Source of the DNA: Saprospiraceae bacterium
GTDB taxonomy: Bacteria; Bacteroidota; Bacteroidia; Chitinophagales; Saprospiraceae
Length of the DNA stretch: 64,000 nt
Direction: 5' to 3'
Assembly: GCA_016718205.1 (NCBI GenBank)
Contig: JADKEB010000031.1
Span: 682,001 to 746,000, forward strand
The stretch's first letter is position 1; every line of letters begins with the position of its first letter. This document shows positions 18,214 to 27,224 of this stretch, piece after piece. The notes below the pieces were generated by a model. The model ran no database searches. It saw only the letters and a list, made by a program, of their open reading frames with translations, and was not told where the DNA came from. Position numbers and translations under genes: made by a program.

Positions 18214-18789
18214 TCACTCATCCACAAATACATCAACATAAACATCAGAAAGTAGTAAATCCGCAGAAATCGTTTCGATATTCAATTTGGCATCGATAGT
18301 CCTATAATCTTTTAATGTCCAACTACTATCTTCATTTTTGAAATAATGCTCTACTCTGATGGACATGGAATCTATAAGGATGTACTCTCTCAAGCTATCA
18401 ATATCTCTATACAATGTGAATTTTTGGCCTTTGTCATAATCGTAAGTACTTTTACTCAATATCTCTATAATCACAGATGGATTGGTAATCGTGTCTTTTA
18501 CCGTATCAGTCATCTCAGGTTTACCGCATATTATGGATATATCCGGATAGGTGTATAAGGAGTTATTGGGTATATGAATTCTTAGATCACTGCCATAGGG
18601 TTGACATGGTTTACCTTTTAATTTATTAAAAAGATTTCCATACGTATTTTTGAAAATCTGATTGTGCCGAAAGGATGCTCCACTCATAGCAAAAATTTCT
18701 CCCAGGTAAAATTCATGCTTTTCTAAAGCAAGTCGTTCACTTTCAAGATATTGTTCTGGTGTAATGTATTGCTTTTCCGGAAGTCCCAT
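18214..18789 (-). CDS. Uma2/DUF820 family endonuclease-like protein
   Basis: A 191-residue protein with the PD-(D/E)xK-type fold of the Uma2 group. Signatures: the N-terminal YLESERLALEKHEFYLGEIF, the SFRHNQI block, YPDISIICG (catalytic Asp), and SVIIEILSKSTYDYDKGQKF (E-x-LS followed by D..K). Uma2 proteins are abundant in cyanobacteria and some Bacteroidota; their substrate is not settled. It stands alone. Confidence 0.87.
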   Translation of the reverse strand: MGLPEKQYITPEQYLESERLALEKHEFYLGEIFAMSGASFRHNQIFKNTYGNLFNKLKGKPCQPYGSDLRIHIPNNSLYTYPDISIICGKPEMTDTVKDTITNPSVIIEILSKSTYDYDKGQKFTLYRDIDSLREYILIDSMSIRVEHYFKNEDSSWTLKDYRTIDAKLNIETISADLLLSDVYVDVFVDE

Positions 18790-18909
18790 ATTACTCTATT
18801 GATATGCAAATATAGATGATTTTTTTTGTAAATGAATATTTGAACTTTGTTAAATTGGTATTTTCAATGATTATAACCAATATCTTCCAATTCCAAATAA
18901 AATCGTAAT

Positions 18910-20586
18910 CTAATGAAATTGGTAATCTACGCCATATACCTGCGACAACAATGTTTCCGGTGCATCAAGAGCAATCGCATTTCGCTTTGGCATAGGTTTT
19001 ACAGGTGATGATGCTTTGAGATAATCTCTCATATTTTCGTGTAAGGAATAAGGAAGATTTTTCGGCTCCATTACATTTCTAACACGACAAATCATATCTG
19101 CAGGATCGCCATCACGTTCACAAGCAGCTATACTGTAAACCTTTTCCGGATTTAAAATTTTTCCCCCGATTGTCACTGACTCCACTCTTTGCCCTTCTTC
19201 TCTAAAAGCATAAAATTTGACGATCATACCATTGAACTTGGTCACCCAGCCACCAAACCGCTTTGCAGCATCTTTGGCGAATACATTATTCAGTTCTTTT
19301 TCCAACCACTCTTTGATTTGTCGACCAGTGACTTTCCCAATTCGGATATAACTGTCTACCGGCAACATATCATAAATAAAACCATTGGTGATTGGTATAT
19401 TTCCTGTGGCATCAGGCGTCGATCTTGGCGGACAAAATCTAAACCCATTGGACAATACGATGTCTATTTCCGGCAATTTCCATCTGAGACCATCCAGTAT
19501 CATGGTGTCTATCGTATTCTCTATCACAAAATATCTGTAGAGTGGTACGGAACTATATCCCACTACCCTACTGATGTCAGCAAAATAGGGGCTCTCCAAT
19601 TGATTGACTAAGGACTTGATTTCTATGTCTTCCTTGTATTTACTGACGGTAATTTCATCCAGGTGGTACTCATGTTTGATGACTTTGCCATCTTTGAAGG
19701 TGAGTTCTAATCGTCCACAAAAAGAACCAAAAGCACCCGGCTCTACCACTTTGGCATATTTACCCTGGATAGGTTTACGCACTCTTTCGTGTGTGTCGCC
19801 ACCCAATATATAATCTACACCTTTACTAACTTCCAGATTGGACAGGTGAATTTGTTGTGAAAGCCCCATATGTGCGACAATCATCAAAAAATCACACTGT
19901 TCCTGATTACGGAGTACATCTACATAATGAGCCACATTTTCTTCAGGTTTGGTATATATGATGCCTTTGCTGTAATTGGGCGATTGGCGGATAGGTACCA
20001 AGTGATCCGTATAACCCAAAAATCCAATTTTCACACCATTGGTATGCCAAATATGATAAGGCGGAAAGATGTGGTCACCACGCTTTCCTTCACCTAAATC
20101 ATGATACATATTGGCACATACTTTAGGTCCATGCAATCCTCCCAACAATCGTTGCATCTCTTTTTTACCATAGATGACTTCCCAATTGCCCGGAAGGTAC
20201 AGATCATAATCCAAAGCATTTAATATTGGTGATATCGCTTTGCCTGTGGTTTTTACGGACAATTCGCTTCCCTGGAACATATCGCCGGTATCCATCAAAA
20301 ATAGATTCTTATTGGCTTTTCTTTGTTTCTTTAGATAAGTAGCAAAATGAGCATATCCACCTGTTTTCCTAAAAACTATTTTATCATTTTCCCAAAACAA
20401 CTCGTCATGTGTGTGTACTTGACAATGCACGTCTGTAGTCTGCAATATGGTAAGTCTAAATTCATTTTTATCAGCCACTTCCACTCCTTTATAAATTTCT
20501 TCATCATTAAAAATATGAGGACTCAGTAGTCCGGCACCTGCACTGACTGCCCCTACTGTTTTCAAAAAAGATCTTCGATTGCTCAT
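18910..20586 (-). CDS. SoxB-like thiosulfohydrolase (5'-nucleotidase family), Tat-exported
   Basis: A 558-residue calcineurin-type metallophosphatase. It has a twin-arginine signal (NRRSFLKTVGAVSAG) and metal-binding motifs TTDVHCQV, DTGDMFQGSE, LPGNWEVIYG, VAHMG and GGDTHERV, plus a C-terminal 5'-nucleotidase domain. In ordinary 5'-nucleotidases the third motif is GNHEFD; GNWE followed by YG is the SoxB form. SoxB removes sulfate from cysteine-S-thiosulfonate on SoxYZ. No soxYZ gene is in this window, so the carrier must be elsewhere or differ. The neighbours (thiosulfate transporters, TsdA-like cytochrome, rhodaneses) favour a sulfur role over nucleotide hydrolysis. Confidence 0.78.
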   Translation of the reverse strand: MSNRRSFLKTVGAVSAGAGLLSPHIFNDEEIYKGVEVADKNEFRLTILQTTDVHCQVHTHDELFWENDKIVFRKTGGYAHFATYLKKQRKANKNLFLMDTGDMFQGSELSVKTTGKAISPILNALDYDLYLPGNWEVIYGKKEMQRLLGGLHGPKVCANMYHDLGEGKRGDHIFPPYHIWHTNGVKIGFLGYTDHLVPIRQSPNYSKGIIYTKPEENVAHYVDVLRNQEQCDFLMIVAHMGLSQQIHLSNLEVSKGVDYILGGDTHERVRKPIQGKYAKVVEPGAFGSFCGRLELTFKDGKVIKHEYHLDEITVSKYKEDIEIKSLVNQLESPYFADISRVVGYSSVPLYRYFVIENTIDTMILDGLRWKLPEIDIVLSNGFRFCPPRSTPDATGNIPITNGFIYDMLPVDSYIRIGKVTGRQIKEWLEKELNNVFAKDAAKRFGGWVTKFNGMIVKFYAFREEGQRVESVTIGGKILNPEKVYSIAACERDGDPADMICRVRNVMEPKNLPYSLHENMRDYLKASSPVKPMPKRNAIALDAPETLLSQVYGVDYQFH

Positions 20587-20592
20587 TTGTTA

Positions 20593-20668
20593 GAATTGTT
20601 GGATTGTTGATTGTTGGAATGTTGGATTGTTGGATTGTTGGATTGTTGGATTGTTGGATTGTTGGATT
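20593..20668. repeat. GTTGGATT minisatellite
   Basis: Six perfect tandem GTTGGATT units (20621-20668) preceded by about three imperfect ones. The array fills the gap between the cytochrome stop and the SoxB-like start and directly touches the stop codon. Confidence 0.9.
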
Positions 20669-21735
20669 CATTTCACTTTCTTCCTTTCTTCTGAAATAGG
20701 TTTAAAAGGACCAAATTTATGTTGTTTGGCATCAAACTTATCACTAAAAGGTCCAACTGGATGATCAATAGGTTTCTTGGTGATATCCGGCCAATCGTCA
20801 GGTGTATCTTTATGAGGACGTGGTTGACTATTTATGAATGCTGCAAGATCCCAGGCCTCTTCATCTGAAAGTTGAGGTGCTGCGTGAGATGCTCCGAGAG
20901 GCATATTGTATTTGATGTATTTAGCAAAATTAGACAGCCTGTAAAGTCCGGCCGCATCATTGTAAGAGTGCTTCCCCCAAAGCGGAGGATAGGTATAAAC
21001 AATACCGTCAGCCGCCATAATACCCTGCCCATCAGCCAAATGGCAGGATGCACATTTTACAGTATAAATAGCTTTGCCTTTTAAAGGATCGGCTGATCTG
21101 TCCAAAAACGGAAGATCTTTTAAACCTGATCCTTTGACTATCACTCCTTTCTCCACATCTTGTCCTAAAAACACCATATACGCTTTGATGGCTTGCATTT
21201 CCGTACTCATAGTGTCAAGTGGTTGTCCATTGAGACTCCTTTCAAAACAATCATTGACACGTTTGTAAATATTCTCTTCGGTACCACTTCTGGCTCTAAA
21301 CTTCGGAAAAGTTGAAGCCACTGATCCGTAATTATTTCCAAATGTTTTGGTTCCAGCTTCAAGATGACAATTCTGACAATTCATTCCATTAGAAATCTGA
21401 GCCACTGAACCTTTTGGCCCAAGGTATTTTGCGGTGTTGGCTATCAGGTCCTTACCATATAGAATCTGACTTTCCAATGCTGAACCTTTTAAGGATTCCA
21501 ACTCAGGAGCTGTCCAATACTTATCCGAATCCCTGGTATATTTATCATCTTTAGCCATAAGTGATGAGTCTGTAACCATCGCAGAAAATTTTGGCAGTGG
21601 TAAGATGTCATCTGAATCGTTAAAAACCTGAAAAATAAAAAATATCACAGCAATCACTGCCATGATGACAAAGTACATCAAAGACTGAATATGAAAAAAA
21701 GTACTTTCTGATGATTTTAAATTTTCTGGTTTCAT
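20668..21735 (-). CDS. Dihaem cytochrome c, TsdA/SoxA-like
   Basis: A 355-residue protein with an N-terminal membrane helix (about residues 16-38) and two cytochrome c domains. Haem motifs are NCQNCHL (CxxCH) and CASCHL. Between them lies RVNDCFERSLNG, matching the region of thiosulfate dehydrogenase TsdA and of SoxA where a Cys is a haem ligand. The second domain ends with the usual LSDEEAWDLAAFINSQPRP. It should sit on the periplasmic side and oxidise thiosulfate (to tetrathionate or to a Sox intermediate). It follows the YeeE/YedE gene by 28 bases and precedes the SoxB-like gene. Confidence 0.82.
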   Translation of the reverse strand: MKPENLKSSESTFFHIQSLMYFVIMAVIAVIFFIFQVFNDSDDILPLPKFSAMVTDSSLMAKDDKYTRDSDKYWTAPELESLKGSALESQILYGKDLIANTAKYLGPKGSVAQISNGMNCQNCHLEAGTKTFGNNYGSVASTFPKFRARSGTEENIYKRVNDCFERSLNGQPLDTMSTEMQAIKAYMVFLGQDVEKGVIVKGSGLKDLPFLDRSADPLKGKAIYTVKCASCHLADGQGIMAADGIVYTYPPLWGKHSYNDAAGLYRLSNFAKYIKYNMPLGASHAAPQLSDEEAWDLAAFINSQPRPHKDTPDDWPDITKKPIDHPVGPFSDKFDAKQHKFGPFKPISEERKKVK

Positions 21736-21763
21736 TGTAAAGTATCAGATTTTTATTGGTTGA

Positions 21764-22258
21764 TTAATGTGGTAGTTTATCTCTCAACAAACCATAAACC
21801 CAAGTACCAAAAACAGCACTCAAAACTGTGACTAAAACAACCGATGCTCCTGTACCCACCTGAGCAAACAATGGTCCCGGACATGCGCCGGTAATGGCCC
21901 ATCCGATACCAAACATCAATCCGCCAATGATGACACCTTTATTGAAAGGTTTGGTTACTATGACTATGTCCTCTCCATAGATCGTTTTGATTTTGTATCT
22001 GCGGATCAACCAAACCGATAAAGCTCCGACGGCAATAGCACTCCCAATGATGCCATACATGTGAAAAGACTGAAAGCGAAACATCTCTTGAATTCTAAAC
22101 CAGGAAACTATCTCAGCTTTGACAAAAACAATTCCAAACAGCACTCCAATGATGAGATATTTTGTATTGTAATACCATGGATGAGTCAGTTGGCTCTCAT
22201 TGACGCACATCGCATCTTGTTCACGTTTTTGAAGATCTTCTTTTTGTGATGTATTCAT
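21764..22258 (-). CDS. YeeE/YedE family thiosulfate transporter, C-terminal half-type (pair 1)
   Basis: A 164-residue membrane protein with about four helices. It carries the conserved GACPGPLF cysteine motif and a long N-terminal cytosolic extension. The full-length YeeE/YedE fold (as in the thiosulfate channel TsuA) has two such halves; here they are separate genes, this one lying 12 bases after its partner at 22271-22837. A closely related second pair is at 23343-24368. Confidence 0.87.
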   Translation of the reverse strand: MNTSQKEDLQKREQDAMCVNESQLTHPWYYNTKYLIIGVLFGIVFVKAEIVSWFRIQEMFRFQSFHMYGIIGSAIAVGALSVWLIRRYKIKTIYGEDIVIVTKPFNKGVIIGGLMFGIGWAITGACPGPLFAQVGTGASVVLVTVLSAVFGTWVYGLLRDKLPH

Positions 22259-22270
22259 GATTGAAGTGTT

Positions 22271-22837
22271 TTAGAGTGATAAAATAAATGGAAGCAATAC
22301 ATTGGCCGCAAAGAAGCCACCAACCATAAAACAAATGGTTGCCAAAAGTGAAACCCAACTCATCGCTGATATCCCCATAATAGAATGTCCACTCGTGCAT
22401 CCTCCGGCATACCTTGTTCCGAATCCGACAAAAAATCCACCTAACACAATCATCAGCAATCCTTTAATAGTTAGTATTCCCTCCCAGTTTACCACATCAG
22501 AAGGGATCAATGCATTAGTATAATCTGTAATGCCATATCCTGCCAATTCTTTCTTCAGATTTTCATGAATGACTATTTGCTCTCCACTATTCAGGTATTT
22601 AGCAGCTAAAAATCCACCGATGATTATCCCCAGAACAAAAATAAGATTCCATATCTCCTTCTTCCAGTCATACTTAAAATAGTCAATACCCGCCGGGATA
22701 CATGCAGCGCAGATATGACGCAATGAAGATGAGATACCAAAATTTTTATTACCAAGTATAAGCAATGCGGGCACTGTCAGACCTATCAAAGGCCCTGCAA
22801 TGTACCATGGCCAAGTTTGTGAAATAGATAAAAACAT
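22271..22837 (-). CDS. YeeE/YedE family thiosulfate transporter, N-terminal half-type (pair 1)
   Basis: A 188-residue protein with five hydrophobic helices and the conserved [13 protein letters not shown] motif, whose Cys is part of the substrate path in YeeE/TsuA. A periplasmic or cytosolic loop of about 45 residues separates the helices. It has its own promoter box (22876-22883), so the block pair 1-cytochrome-SoxB-like can be expressed apart from the genes upstream. Confidence 0.87.
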   Translation of the reverse strand: MFLSISQTWPWYIAGPLIGLTVPALLILGNKNFGISSSLRHICAACIPAGIDYFKYDWKKEIWNLIFVLGIIIGGFLAAKYLNSGEQIVIHENLKKELAGYGITDYTNALIPSDVVNWEGILTIKGLLMIVLGGFFVGFGTRYAGGCTSGHSIMGISAMSWVSLLATICFMVGGFFAANVLLPFILSL

Positions 22838-22875
22838 GATGTTTTGATTTTAAATGAGAAAAACAATGTCGGCAG

Positions 22876-22883
22876 CAAAATTA
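22876..22883 (-). promoter_or_regulatory. -7 box inside the sulfur locus
   Basis: Minus-strand TAATTTTG fits TAnnTTTG and lies 39 bases before the ATG at 22837, in the largest gap (142 bases) of the locus. Confidence 0.5.
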
Positions 22884-22979
22884 ATAGAAAAAAATACTGA
22901 TTTGCTATTTTATTGAATATGATTCACCAATCACCATTTTATTGCAACTACTATATTGCTTATAAACATCTTAATGTTC

Positions 22980-23294
22980 CTACCCTGTATATCCTGCCAC
23001 ATTTTGCCATGGCCCTGCATCTGTTACATTACTCACACCATGACTTTCAAGAATAGACTTGGCTTGACTGCTTCTGTTTCCGCTACGACAAAAAACAACA
23101 ATGTCTTTTTTTCCTTTAAATTTTGAAAGATTGGCTGCAACTTTGTCCAGAGGAATATTGACTGATCCTTTCGGATGTCCTGACGCAAACTCACCTGGAG
23201 TACGTACATCAACTAAAAATGGTTTTCTGGCGATCACTTCTGATAAATCTACCGAAGGTGCCGGACTGAATAATGATTTTAAAAAATTGAACAT
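22980..23294 (-). CDS. Single-domain rhodanese
   Basis: A 104-residue rhodanese with the active-site loop CRSGNRS and the CH2A motif (FLVDVRTPGEFASGHPKGSVNIPLD, shown here as FLVDVRTPGEF and following). It should carry sulfane sulfur as a Cys persulfide. A short N-terminal amphipathic stretch (FNFLKSLFSP) matches the one in the rhodanese-Usp fusion at 24379, implying duplication. It lies between the two transporter pairs. Confidence 0.9.
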   Translation of the reverse strand: MFNFLKSLFSPAPSVDLSEVIARKPFLVDVRTPGEFASGHPKGSVNIPLDKVAANLSKFKGKKDIVVFCRSGNRSSQAKSILESHGVSNVTDAGPWQNVAGYTG

Positions 23295-23342
23295 ATTTAT
23301 AAATTAGGAATTTTGAAATGATAAATTATGAATAATTGATGA

Positions 23343-23756
23343 TCAATGTGGAAGATATTTTTTTACTACTCCATATAAATAAGTGCCTATGATTGCAAAA
23401 AGAAATACTATGCCCATCGCAAAAAAACCATAACCAATATTGACTACCATAGGACCGGGACAAGCGCCACTGAGTGCCCACCCCATTCCAAACACAGTTC
23501 CACCTATCAAATAACGGGGTACAGATTTTTCTTTGGGATAAAACACTATCGGATTACCATGAAAATCACGGATTTTGTATTTTTTTATCAACCAAACGCC
23601 TATCACTCCTGTGACTACTGCCACACCTATGATACCATACATATGGAATGCCTGAAAACGAAACATCTCTTGTATCCGGTACCAGGAAATAGCTTCAGAC
23701 TTGGCCATCACTATGCCAAAAAGTATCCCAGCCAATAAAAATTTTAGAAACTTCAT
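23343..23756 (-). CDS. YeeE/YedE family thiosulfate transporter, C-terminal half-type (pair 2)
   Basis: A 137-residue membrane protein with four helices and GACPGPMV, clearly homologous to 21764-22258 (both share the EMFRFQ-FHMYGIIG block) but without the N-terminal extension. It lies 48 bases before the rhodanese and 54 bases after its partner. Confidence 0.87.
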   Translation of the reverse strand: MKFLKFLLAGILFGIVMAKSEAISWYRIQEMFRFQAFHMYGIIGVAVVTGVIGVWLIKKYKIRDFHGNPIVFYPKEKSVPRYLIGGTVFGMGWALSGACPGPMVVNIGYGFFAMGIVFLFAIIGTYLYGVVKKYLPH

Positions 23757-23810
23757 CTATTATTGTTAAGTTGTTGAAAGGTTTATTTGTAAAATTGAAA
23801 ATATTTCTGG

Positions 23811-24368
23811 TCAAAAGATAATTGGAAAAAGTAGATGGGTCATCAATAGTCCTCCCATAAAGAAGCCAATGACAGCTATGAATGATGGAAATTGCAAATC
23901 TGATAATCCGCTAATAGCATGTCCCGATGTACAACCACCAGCATACCTGCTACCGAAACCAACCATCAAGCCACCTAAGGCCAGAATTAAAAAGCCTTTG
24001 ATGGACATTATTGCATCCATACTGAACAGCTCAGCAGGTTGAATATCGACAGGTACACTGAATCCTAACTCCTGAAGGTCTGTTGTGGTTGCTTCAGAAA
24101 GTTTTATCGGTTGATCATTTTTAAGCACCGTCACAGAAACAATACCACCGATGATAGCCCCTGAAAGAAAGACCAAATTCCACATCTGACTTTTCCAGTT
24201 GAAGTTAAAAAAACTCACACTTTTTCCAGCACCAGCAGCGGCACATATCGTCCTGAGATTGGAAGAAAAACCAAAAGACTGACCAAAATATAATAGAATA
24301 AACATAATAGCAGCGATAACCAATCCTGAAAACCACCACGACCAGCTTTGCGTCAAAAATTCTGTCAT
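23811..24368 (-). CDS. YeeE/YedE family thiosulfate transporter, N-terminal half-type (pair 2)
   Basis: A 185-residue membrane protein with [13 protein letters not shown], homologous to 22271-22837. Both contain the [18 protein letters not shown] helix hairpin and a similar loop. Follows the rhodanese-Usp gene by 10 bases. Confidence 0.87.
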   Translation of the reverse strand: MTEFLTQSWSWWFSGLVIAAIMFILLYFGQSFGFSSNLRTICAAAGAGKSVSFFNFNWKSQMWNLVFLSGAIIGGIVSVTVLKNDQPIKLSEATTTDLQELGFSVPVDIQPAELFSMDAIMSIKGFLILALGGLMVGFGSRYAGGCTSGHAISGLSDLQFPSFIAVIGFFMGGLLMTHLLFPIIF

Positions 24369-24378
24369 TAAGTAAGTT

Positions 24379-25596
24379 TTATTTTGTATTTAAATGAAAA
24401 GAAATAATGGGTTTAAACAAGTGTTTGATCAGTGTTTCCGCTGCACTTTTATGAAAAAAACCACCTTGCCCATGAGTACCTATGAATACTATGTCGGCAT
24501 CTTGATTTTTCAAAAACTCTTTGACTCCTGATTCTATATCATCTGACTCTATGATATGATTGTGATGTTTGCCTATCTGATGAGATGCGGCGTATTTGTC
24601 CATGTTGTCAAATAAGACGGTCTTATCCAATTTTGAAGCATCATTATGAATATAAAGTTGATGGTACATAGCATCAAAATATTTGGAAAACTTAAGCATC
24701 ATAGGCATTTCAGTATTATCATGATCCATAAAGTCATGGATAAAAAGTACATCTCTGATCACCAAATCTGAGCGATCGCACATCAGTGAAAGTAATGGAA
24801 TTTCAGATCTCCTGGCTATTATCTGGGCTTGTGAAGATGACACTTTTTCCTTAACACCCCAGGATCCTTTAGTACCCATGACGATGAGATCATACTTATT
24901 ACTCTCAGCAAAATCAAGGATGGTATCCGTAATTTTTCCCAATCTGAAATGAACAGAAATGTGATCACCATATTGATCCCGCAGTTGTTGCAATTTGGAC
25001 TCCGCAATGCGCTTTTGATCTTTAACGTAATTGACATCAATCTCACCACAAGTCTCAATATGTCCCGTATCAGTTATTGTTACCGTATCAGGAACGTCCA
25101 TTACATGAAGAAAATGAATATCTACGGATAAATGCTCTTCCAGCTTTCTGGCCATAAGATAGGAATATTCAGCCTGTACTGAAAAGTCAGTCGGAATGAG
25201 GATTTTCAGGATATTTTCATCTTTCAGGCCAGCGATCTGTGGAGAAACTTCAGGAATGACTTCCTTCACAATCAAACCACTCTGAACACCTGAAGCATTC
25301 ATCAGGTTTTGTGCCTGCTCAAGTGAGCCTGCATCCATTACATTGGTGATGCCGCAGTCTGAAAGTATTTTTTTAGCATGGGCACTTCTGTTACCACTCC
25401 TGCAATATAGTACGATCTGAGCATGATTGCGCATGGTATCTGCTTTGGTTTCCACTAACTCCAGCGGGATATTGACTGCACCTTGAAGATGTCCTGAAGC
25501 AAATTCATTTTTACTCCGTACATCGACTATCACGGCGTCTTTTTCGATCACATTGTCAGTGGAAGAGCCAAATATTTTTTTAAAAATGGATATCAT
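24379..25596 (-). CDS. Rhodanese fused to two universal stress (Usp) domains
   Basis: About 405 residues. Residues 1-95 are a rhodanese with catalytic CRSGNRS. Then follow two UspA-like domains: the first starts LKILIPTDFSVQAEY and has the nucleotide-loop IVMGTKGSWG; the second ends IVFIGTHGQGGFF. The fusion links persulfide handling to a nucleotide-binding sensor, presumably regulating or signalling sulfur or redox status; that is inference. The frame extends to a TTG at 25614, but the ATG at 25596 (MISIFKKIFG) matches the N-terminus of the single rhodanese at 22980. It starts about 20 bases after the dioxygenase stop. Confidence 0.88.
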   Translation of the reverse strand: MISIFKKIFGSSTDNVIEKDAVIVDVRSKNEFASGHLQGAVNIPLELVETKADTMRNHAQIVLYCRSGNRSAHAKKILSDCGITNVMDAGSLEQAQNLMNASGVQSGLIVKEVIPEVSPQIAGLKDENILKILIPTDFSVQAEYSYLMARKLEEHLSVDIHFLHVMDVPDTVTITDTGHIETCGEIDVNYVKDQKRIAESKLQQLRDQYGDHISVHFRLGKITDTILDFAESNKYDLIVMGTKGSWGVKEKVSSSQAQIIARRSEIPLLSLMCDRSDLVIRDVLFIHDFMDHDNTEMPMMLKFSKYFDAMYHQLYIHNDASKLDKTVLFDNMDKYAASHQIGKHHNHIIESDDIESGVKEFLKNQDADIVFIGTHGQGGFFHKSAAETLIKHLFKPIISFHLNTK

Positions 25597-25616
25597 TCGA
25601 TTACTTTTATTCAATA

Positions 25617-27008
25617 TTATGATATGTTTTCGTCACCTTTTGCTACCCATTCATTCATACCTGGACTATAGTTAGTGACATTTGTAAATCCTTCTTTCAC
25701 TAATAATGAATAGGCAATAGATGATCTGTCACCACCTTGACAATGGATAATTACTTCTTTATCCTTGCTTATTTTATCAGTATTATTCAGGATAGTACCA
25801 ACGAAAATATTGTCGGCACCTTTTATGTGGCCTGCATTAAATTCTGCAACACCTCTTAGATCCACTATTTGGGAATGGTTGTCGTTCAACTTTGTTTTGA
25901 AATCATCATAACCTATCATTTGTGCGACTTGCAATGCTCCTTGATAAACTTCAGTAGATGGTACAAAACCCATGATATTGTCCAAGCCAATGCGCATCAG
26001 TTTTCTAGTCAAATCATCCAATTGCTCCGGTGCTGCCAAAAGTATAAAAGGCTCTTCATACGTCAAAAACCATCCGGCCCAGGTTGCAAAAGCATTATTA
26101 CCCTGAATGTTGATACTACCGGGAATAAAACCTGCTGCAAAATCTGTCTTATTTCTCGCATCTATAAGCTTAATGCCTTTATTCATTGCAGCTTGAAGTT
26201 CTGCAGAAGATAATTCTTTTAATTTAGGGACTTCAGTCAATAATGGCCTTTCGACCTTATTGAGTTTTTTCATCATTGCAAAGTATTTAGGCGGTTCAGG
26301 CTGGTCTGCTAAAAGATAATCCACAAATCCACCTTTATTTTCTTTGTATTGTAAGGCCCAGTTTCGGATTTTTTCGTAGCCCACAGTAGTGCTCGGTACA
26401 GCACCCAATGCTTTACCACATGCAGAACCTGCTCCGTGACCCGGCCAAACCTGAATATAATCTGGTAATGCATCAAATTTTTTGATAGAATCAAACATTT
26501 GTAATGCTCCTATATCTTGAGTACCTTTAAGCCCTGCTGCCTTTTCGAGCAAATCAGGTCTGCCTATGTCACCAACGAAAACAAAGTCTCCCGTAAACAT
26601 CATCACAGGTTCCTTGCTTGCAGGCGTATCCGTTAGCATAATACTTATACTCTCAGGTGTATGACCTGGTGTGTGGATAATTTCAAAAATAAGATTTCCC
26701 ATTTTGATCTTATCTCCATCTTTGAGGCCCTGATGTGCAAACTGATATTGCCAATCAGGTCCACCGTCATCTGAAAGATACATATCTGCACCCGTAAGTG
26801 CAGCCAATTCGCGCGATCCAGATAGAAAATCAGCATGAATATGCGTTTCAAATATATGCGTGATTTTCATATTGTTTTGTTTGGCGATATCTATATAAGT
26901 ATCCACATCTCTCTTTGGGTCAATCACGGCGGCGACACCTACTTTCTGGCATCCTATCAAATAACTGGCTTGCGCCAAACTTTTGTCATAAATGTGTTGA
27001 AATAACAT
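25617..27008 (-). CDS. CstB-like persulfide dioxygenase with two rhodanese domains
   Basis: A 463-residue protein. Residues 1-240 are a metallo-beta-lactamase domain of the ETHE1 type: THIHADFLSGSREL, HTPGHTPES, TGDFVFVGDIGRPDL and WPGHGAGSACG provide the iron ligands. A first rhodanese domain follows (LIDARNKTDF) whose catalytic loop has no Cys (LLAAPEQ). A second one is active (HCQGGDRSS). The order dioxygenase, dead rhodanese, active rhodanese is that of CstB, which oxidises persulfides and releases sulfite or thiosulfate. The preferred ATG at 27008 begins MLFQHIYDKSL; a longer frame reaches 27047. First gene of the locus. Confidence 0.9.
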   Translation of the reverse strand: MLFQHIYDKSLAQASYLIGCQKVGVAAVIDPKRDVDTYIDIAKQNNMKITHIFETHIHADFLSGSRELAALTGADMYLSDDGGPDWQYQFAHQGLKDGDKIKMGNLIFEIIHTPGHTPESISIMLTDTPASKEPVMMFTGDFVFVGDIGRPDLLEKAAGLKGTQDIGALQMFDSIKKFDALPDYIQVWPGHGAGSACGKALGAVPSTTVGYEKIRNWALQYKENKGGFVDYLLADQPEPPKYFAMMKKLNKVERPLLTEVPKLKELSSAELQAAMNKGIKLIDARNKTDFAAGFIPGSINIQGNNAFATWAGWFLTYEEPFILLAAPEQLDDLTRKLMRIGLDNIMGFVPSTEVYQGALQVAQMIGYDDFKTKLNDNHSQIVDLRGVAEFNAGHIKGADNIFVGTILNNTDKISKDKEVIIHCQGGDRSSIAYSLLVKEGFTNVTNYSPGMNEWVAKGDENIS

Positions 27009-27029
27009 ATTTTGAATATTTTGATCGTG

Positions 27030-27037
27030 CAAAGGTA
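27030..27037 (-). promoter_or_regulatory. -7 box of the sulfur locus
   Basis: Minus-strand TACCTTTG fits TAnnTTTG, 22 bases before the ATG at 27008. Confidence 0.5.
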
Positions 27038-27224
27038 AGATCAACAAAAGGTTAATGGTGTAACCAATGTTACCAAAAGATGATTTGGATCATCTTTTTC
27101 TAAAAGAAAGAATAAAATTAATTTTGATCCTGGATTTAGCCAAAAAATAGAATTTAGGTCGATGATAAATTCAATGTTGATTGGGTGATTACACCATCTC
27201 ACCGGAATTTCATCAGCCACTTGT

